Positions 59,278 to 64,000 of a stretch of DNA of 64,000 bases are shown piece after piece. Position numbers and translations under genes: made by a program. A model generated the notes under the pieces. It was given only the letters and a program-made list of their open reading frames with translations. It made no database searches and was not told where the DNA came from. Source of the stretch: Acidobacteriota bacterium (lineage in GTDB: Bacteria; Acidobacteriota; Blastocatellia; Pyrinomonadales; Pyrinomonadaceae); assembly GCA_023389035.1 (NCBI GenBank), contig JAEWFC010000023.1:1-64000 (forward strand), in the 5' to 3' direction. How positions within the stretch are numbered: the stretch's first letter is position 1; every line of letters begins with the position of its first letter.

Positions 59278-62200
59278 ATGAACCGTTCCCCCTTGTTCAG
59301 GCTACGCGTAGCCGCCGCCGTTTCGTTGTTCGTTTTGATCGCCGTGTCGATTTTCGCCGGAACCTCACCCGGTTTTCGACAGGTTCTGGCGGAGACGCTC
59401 GATAGCGCCGTAGCGATCGGTCAGCAAGCTCAACCCGAAGAAAAGCTCGCTACTAAAGCGGCGGGACCATCGGCAGGGCGGTTGATCTACGGACGCGGAG
59501 ACCAGCCGACTTACGTACAGGAAAGGCGTGACAGCATCTCGATCCTGGATCCGTTCAACGGCCCACAGCTGCTAGCGAACACTAACGATCTCGAACCTGC
59601 CTGGTCGCCTGACGGCTCGAAGATCGTGTTCATCTCTTTGCGCGACGGACCGGCTAGTGGCACCTATTACTCGCGGCACCTGAACCATCGGAACATTTAC
59701 ATAATGAACGCGGATGGGACTGATCAACGGCGGATCTATGGTAATGGGCTGTGGAGCGGGGGCGAGGCCCAACCGTCGTTTTCTTTTCACACCAGCCCGA
59801 TGACGCAGCGAATCGTTTACGTCGCGGACTATTCCCCGGGCGGCGGGCCGACCGGGATCTTCAGCAACTCGGTGCTCGGCGATGATGAGCAGGCGCTAAT
59901 GACCGACATCGGTTCATCGTGCTTCCCCGCCGAGAAGATCAAAAGACCAGAACGAAGCAGCCAACAGCGTGCAGCCCTCGTATATCCCGGTATTTTCGAC
60001 AAGATCGATTCGCCGAATTACTCGCCGAATAATCAATACATTATTTTCGGCGCGGAAGGTAATTACGGGATGGCAGTGTTCCGAATGAACGCCGACGGCT
60101 CCAATTGCTCGATACTGCATGAAGCCGAGGGATCATGGCAGGCTCCCGAGGCTCGTTACTCTCCAGACGGGACGAAGATCGCACTTTTTTACCGAGATAG
60201 TGACTGGGGCCCCGACATCCGCCGCTACCTACGGATAATCGATGCGTCGACCGGAACCCTCCTTAGTGAGTACGAGATACCGAATTTTTGGGGCGCTCCG
60301 ACGTGGTCACCGGATGGCACTGAGATCGCCTATTTTGCGGGAAGGTGGGATCCGGTTGAGCACGATACCGGCCGGAATGAGATATGGACCCTTCACCTTG
60401 GGTCGCAAACGTCGCAACAACTGCTTTATGACGGAGGCACCGAAGCCTTCACGGGTCTGAGTTGGCAAATACCGTCGACCGTGACGCCGGCACTACGCAT
60501 AAGGATCAACGATCCCAATCCGGTGATGGGCGGCTCCGCAACAACAGGCACCGTCTATTTGAATGCTCCCGCCCCGGCAGGCGGAACCGTTATTACGCTT
60601 ACGCGAACCGGGGCTGCAGGCATTATCGAGTTGCCCCCAACTGTCACCGTGCCCGAGGGTGCGACAGAGGTGACATTTCCGATCACTACGTATCAGCGGA
60701 TCGACCATCGGGTTGCAGACGTCTTTGCAACGAGATCGGCCCCCTATGCTTACGCAGAAGCTACGGTAAGTGTGTCCCCAAGCCGTCCGGACCTACGGGT
60801 CGTAGACTTTCAGGCTCCACAATCCGCCGGACCCGGGGTAGCTTTTCAGGTCACCGCATCGATCGAGAACATCGGGCTTGTGAGCACGGCGAGAGCATTT
60901 GGGGACCGGGTATTCTTTTCACGCGACAATGTGCTTGACCACCAGGTCGACGTTCAGGCAGGTTACGTAAATAACCAAACCCTAGCCGCGGGAGCTTCGA
61001 GACAACAACCGCCGATAAGCGCGACCATCCCGATGAACCAGGTGCCTAGCAACGGCACCTACTATCTGATATACGAAACGAATACCTACAGAGAGGTTGA
61101 CGAGGGTGGGAATTACGGGAATAACACGGTCATCGTTCCGATCGAGGTAATTCTTCCGGACCTCGTGCCGGAGAATCTAACTGTTCCTGCGATAACCGAG
61201 CCGGGCGTGACCCATTCGGTCACATGGGACATACGGAATGCCGGCGGTGCGTCGACCGGCACCGTGAATACCTTTACGAACAAGCTGTTCTATTCGTTTA
61301 ATCCGAACATTGGAGGTGCAGACGATATTGAGCTGGCCACCAGGACCGCGGTAAATCTGGCAGCTGGAGCAGTTCAAAATTTTGGGGCCACGTTCAATAT
61401 ACCCACCGTTCCTGCTCGAACCAATAGTAGCGGACGGTATTACGTCCTTGTCGATACGACGAACGTTATAAGCGAAGGACAGGTTGGCGGCACGGGTGAA
61501 ACAAACAATCAGATTTCGGTCGCATCGGAATTCCAATATAACGTTTCGGACATGCAGGTTCCTGCGGGTTCGGTTCCGGCCGAGGTTGAGACGGAATCTA
61601 CATTTGCGGTTTCATGGGCGACGCAGAACGCCGGGAACAGGACCTCGCCGGCATCCACCGACCGCGTTTATTTTTCGACAGACGCACAGGAAGGCAGTGA
61701 CATTCTCCTTGGATCGTTCGCGCTGCCGTCGCTGACCGCCGGCCAATCGGTCGATCGGATCCAGGATGTCACGATACCGACGTCTGCGATCCCGACCTCC
61801 GGAAACTATTACATCTATGTAAAAGCAGATGCCACGAACGTAGTGAACGAGGGCGAGAATGAGGGCAACAACGGTCGATTCATGCCGCTTTACGTCCGTA
61901 GGCTGCTGCGGCCCGATCTGCAGGTGACAAACATCACCGCTCCGAACACAGCCTTTTTCGGCCAGACGATCCAGGTGCAGTGGACCGTGACCAATAACGG
62001 CCAGGGCCCGACGAACGCGAGCTTCTGGCGAGATCGTGTGAACCTCAACACGAACGGCAGCAGCAGCACGAACACAATGGCTGAGGTCGAAAGTGTTACG
62101 GCTCTTAATCCGGGTGAAAGTTACATCGCGTCGGCGACGTTCAAAGTTCCGAACGGTTTCAATGGCACCTATCAGGTCGTGGTCACGACCGACATCGGTG

Positions 62201-64000
62201 GACGACTTAATGAGGAGAACACGACCAATAACAAACTAACTCGAAATATCACCCTGAATGTGCCGCCGCTGCCGGACCTGATCGTGACAAACGTGCAAGC
62301 GCCTAATCAGGCGTATGCCGGACAGGAGATCGATATTAACTGGACGATCCAGAACGTCGGCGATGCCGCGGCGAAATATGAACGAGCGGACGAGAACGGC
62401 CCGAGCTATTGGCGTGACCGCGTTTATCTTTCGCGCGATACGACGCTTAACACCAGCCAGGACCGTTTGATATTCACAACTCCGTCAAGATACTCGCCGC
62501 TCGCTGCCGGTGCTTCATATCCGGAGAACACGCAAACGCACGCTGGACCGCACGATCCGCAGTGGGCACGAATACCGGTCGATGTCGAAGGCGAGTGGTA
62601 TGTGTTCGTCGTCTCGGATTTCAGCAACGACGTTTACGAGTTCAATGCCGAGAACAACAATACGGCGTACGACAGCGAAGGCATCGGCTCGCCGATCAAC
62701 ATCCTGATCACACCTCCTGATCTGGTTATAGACGCGGCTCCCGCAGCACCTGATAACGTCACAGCCGGCCAGACGGTTACCGTCACATTTGATGTTCGTA
62801 ACCAAGGAGCTTATCCGACGACCCGGTCTCGCGTAGATGGCGTGTATTTCTCAGCCGACAATGTACTGGATGAAACCGATCGTCTGGTGGCAAATGCGAC
62901 CCGCCCGGCCTTGGAGGCCGGTTCGATCGACAGCCTGTCGATGGAGCTTGAGATCCCGGAATGTGTCAGCGGCACGTATTATCTGATCGCGGTCACGGAC
63001 AAGGATAAGCAGATCGCCGAATTTGATATCAAGCACGATGCCGAGGCCAACAACGCGAGCCCGGCAAAACAGATACAGGTGGCCCTCACTCCGCCAGATC
63101 TGCAGGTGACCAATTTGAGCATTTCGCCCGTCAGCTCACCGGGCGACCCGGTGACGGTTTCATGGACGATCTCAAATACGGGAACCGGCCACACGCGCCG
63201 CGGCTGGACGGACAAGATAATGCTTGTGTCCGAATCGGGTCTTCAGCCGGCACTGATCGCACAGGTGGCTCAGCAGTCGCTTGCCGCAGGAACGTCGATC
63301 TCACGGTCAGAGACATATAACCTGCCGGCGTTCATGGACGGGCAATACCGGATAGCCGTCATCACCGACAGTAATAATCAGGTGTCTGAGTGCGGAGCTT
63401 CGGAATCGAATAACGAGGCAAGCTCAGGTTCGTTCAGCGTCAACAATGATCTTCCCGATCTGGTGGTCGATTCAACGGCCGTTCCCGGAGCGCCGATCAT
63501 TGCCGGTTCGCAATTTTCAGTTGAATGGACCGCGAGAAACGCGGGCGGTGACCTGGGAGCGAATCCTGGCTGGCGCGACCTCGTCTATCTCTCGACAAAT
63601 GACACGCTGTCGAACAACGATCGATTGCTCGCCACCGTCAACGTTCAGCAGACATTATCAGCGGGCCAGACGTATACCCGCCAGCTCGATCTTTCGACAG
63701 GAAACCTTTCCGCCGGAACCTACTATTTGCTATTCGTCACGGACGGCCGTACCGACATTTACGAAGGGCCGCATGGCAGCCAGTTCGAAACGAACAATCT
63801 AAAAGCATCGATACCCGTTACAGTCACTTCGCCCGGTGTCGATCTGGTGACGGTGATCAACTCGGTCTCGACGCCAACCTATTCGGGCAGAAACGTGAAC
63901 GTCGAATGGACCGTCACGAACACGGGCGCCACACAAACGCTCGGCGGCCACTGGTACGATTGGGTCTACCTGTCGCGTGACTCGGTCATCGACCCGTCAG
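59278..64000 (+). CDS. Large secreted PD40 and CARDB-repeat protein, continues past right edge
   Basis: At least 1574 residues. The ATG at 59278 has AGGAG upstream and gives a signal peptide or anchor (VAAAVSLFVLIAVSIFAG). The N-terminal part (about 65-410) is a TolB/PD40 propeller (LEPAWSPDGSKIVFIS, YSPNNQYIIFGAEG, ARYSPDGTKIALFY, PTWSPDGTEIAYF). A Calx-beta-like domain (about 410-495) follows. From about 500 onward there are eight or nine CARDB repeats, each of about 120 residues with the pattern PDLxVxNxxAP, SWTIxNxG and DxxNxVxExNExNN. These immunoglobulin-like units are probably adhesive spacers. The frame is open to the last base; the C-terminus is unknown. Confidence 0.92.
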   Translation, partial: MNRSPLFRLRVAAAVSLFVLIAVSIFAGTSPGFRQVLAETLDSAVAIGQQAQPEEKLATKAAGPSAGRLIYGRGDQPTYVQERRDSISILDPFNGPQLLANTNDLEPAWSPDGSKIVFISLRDGPASGTYYSRHLNHRNIYIMNADGTDQRRIYGNGLWSGGEAQPSFSFHTSPMTQRIVYVADYSPGGGPTGIFSNSVLGDDEQALMTDIGSSCFPAEKIKRPERSSQQRAALVYPGIFDKIDSPNYSPNNQYIIFGAEGNYGMAVFRMNADGSNCSILHEAEGSWQAPEARYSPDGTKIALFYRDSDWGPDIRRYLRIIDASTGTLLSEYEIPNFWGAPTWSPDGTEIAYFAGRWDPVEHDTGRNEIWTLHLGSQTSQQLLYDGGTEAFTGLSWQIPSTVTPALRIRINDPNPVMGGSATTGTVYLNAPAPAGGTVITLTRTGAAGIIELPPTVTVPEGATEVTFPITTYQRIDHRVADVFATRSAPYAYAEATVSVSPSRPDLRVVDFQAPQSAGPGVAFQVTASIENIGLVSTARAFGDRVFFSRDNVLDHQVDVQAGYVNNQTLAAGASRQQPPISATIPMNQVPSNGTYYLIYETNTYREVDEGGNYGNNTVIVPIEVILPDLVPENLTVPAITEPGVTHSVTWDIRNAGGASTGTVNTFTNKLFYSFNPNIGGADDIELATRTAVNLAAGAVQNFGATFNIPTVPARTNSSGRYYVLVDTTNVISEGQVGGTGETNNQISVASEFQYNVSDMQVPAGSVPAEVETESTFAVSWATQNAGNRTSPASTDRVYFSTDAQEGSDILLGSFALPSLTAGQSVDRIQDVTIPTSAIPTSGNYYIYVKADATNVVNEGENEGNNGRFMPLYVRRLLRPDLQVTNITAPNTAFFGQTIQVQWTVTNNGQGPTNASFWRDRVNLNTNGSSSTNTMAEVESVTALNPGESYIASATFKVPNGFNGTYQVVVTTDIGGRLNEENTTNNKLTRNITLNVPPLPDLIVTNVQAPNQAYAGQEIDINWTIQNVGDAAAKYERADENGPSYWRDRVYLSRDTTLNTSQDRLIFTTPSRYSPLAAGASYPENTQTHAGPHDPQWARIPVDVEGEWYVFVVSDFSNDVYEFNAENNNTAYDSEGIGSPINILITPPDLVIDAAPAAPDNVTAGQTVTVTFDVRNQGAYPTTRSRVDGVYFSADNVLDETDRLVANATRPALEAGSIDSLSMELEIPECVSGTYYLIAVTDKDKQIAEFDIKHDAEANNASPAKQIQVALTPPDLQVTNLSISPVSSPGDPVTVSWTISNTGTGHTRRGWTDKIMLVSESGLQPALIAQVAQQSLAAGTSISRSETYNLPAFMDGQYRIAVITDSNNQVSECGASESNNEASSGSFSVNNDLPDLVVDSTAVPGAPIIAGSQFSVEWTARNAGGDLGANPGWRDLVYLSTNDTLSNNDRLLATVNVQQTLSAGQTYTRQLDLSTGNLSAGTYYLLFVTDGRTDIYEGPHGSQFETNNLKASIPVTVTSPGVDLVTVINSVSTPTYSGRNVNVEWTVTNTGATQTLGGHWYDWVYLSRDSVIDPS

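Overview
The window looks like a chromosomal segment of a Gram-negative acidobacterium, most likely in the Blastocatellia (Pyrinomonadaceae-like). This placement is inferred from content, not from a phylogeny. The clues are the lipid A genes lpxD and lpxB, an ECF sigma factor followed by a Ser/Thr kinase with a PD40 beta-propeller, a secreted protein with a C-terminal domain like those of Solibacter, several very large Calx-beta, PPC and CARDB surface proteins, linkers rich in Pro-Thr, and split atpDC genes. TTG and GTG starts with good Shine-Dalgarno sequences are common.

Layout. Positions 1-3.1 kb look like the end of an integrated element: a patatin-like fragment runs off the left edge, a GC-rich VWA-domain gene is frameshifted and cut off, and a tyrosine integrase with a small excisionase-like protein lies beside the 3' end of tRNA-Pro(GGG). 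Positions 3.1-4.7 kb hold a MerR regulator and thiL. Positions 4.77-6.25 kb form a transcription unit of tRNA genes, several of them atypical, with an embedded small protein and a 12-codon mini-ORF. After a Pro-Thr-rich secreted protein comes rtcB, the RNA ligase that repairs broken tRNA. Positions 8.1-13.1 kb hold an SRPBCC-like gene with an in-frame TGA, a TPR protein, an HNH nuclease, and a papain-like peptidase next to a CHAP amidase. Positions 13.3-19.1 kb: ECF sigma factor, membrane Ser/Thr kinase, cysS, methyltransferase.

Positions 19.1-21.7 kb: cysteine dioxygenase and dsbD. Positions 21.7-26.2 kb: a pyruvate dehydrogenase operon (E1 alpha, E1 beta, E2) with a BrnT-like toxin, an unrecognised partner and a small secreted protein between E1 beta and E2. 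Positions 26.2-28.8 kb: a TPR protein and about 1 kb of REP-like repeats. Positions 28.8-32.2 kb: EamA transporter, STAS protein, lpxD and convergent lpxB. Positions 32.3-41.1 kb: secreted PD40 protein, ilvE, a membrane spermidine synthase-like protein, xseA - unknown - xseB, and a Bax inhibitor-1 family protein.

Positions 41.5-49.0 kb encode one secreted protein of 2477 residues. Then come atpC and atpD, a conserved small protein, an array of nine short hairpins (52.26-52.55 kb), a short-chain dehydrogenase and small stress-type proteins. Positions 54.5-57.1 kb carry phoH and ybeY with an AbrB-like gene, hicA, hicB and a YcxB-like protein between them. A frameshifted membrane protein and zwf follow. 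The window ends inside a secreted CARDB-repeat protein of at least 1574 residues.

Recurring themes are toxin-antitoxin modules placed inside housekeeping operons, and large exported repeat proteins. The most unusual locus is the atypical tRNA cluster close to rtcB.
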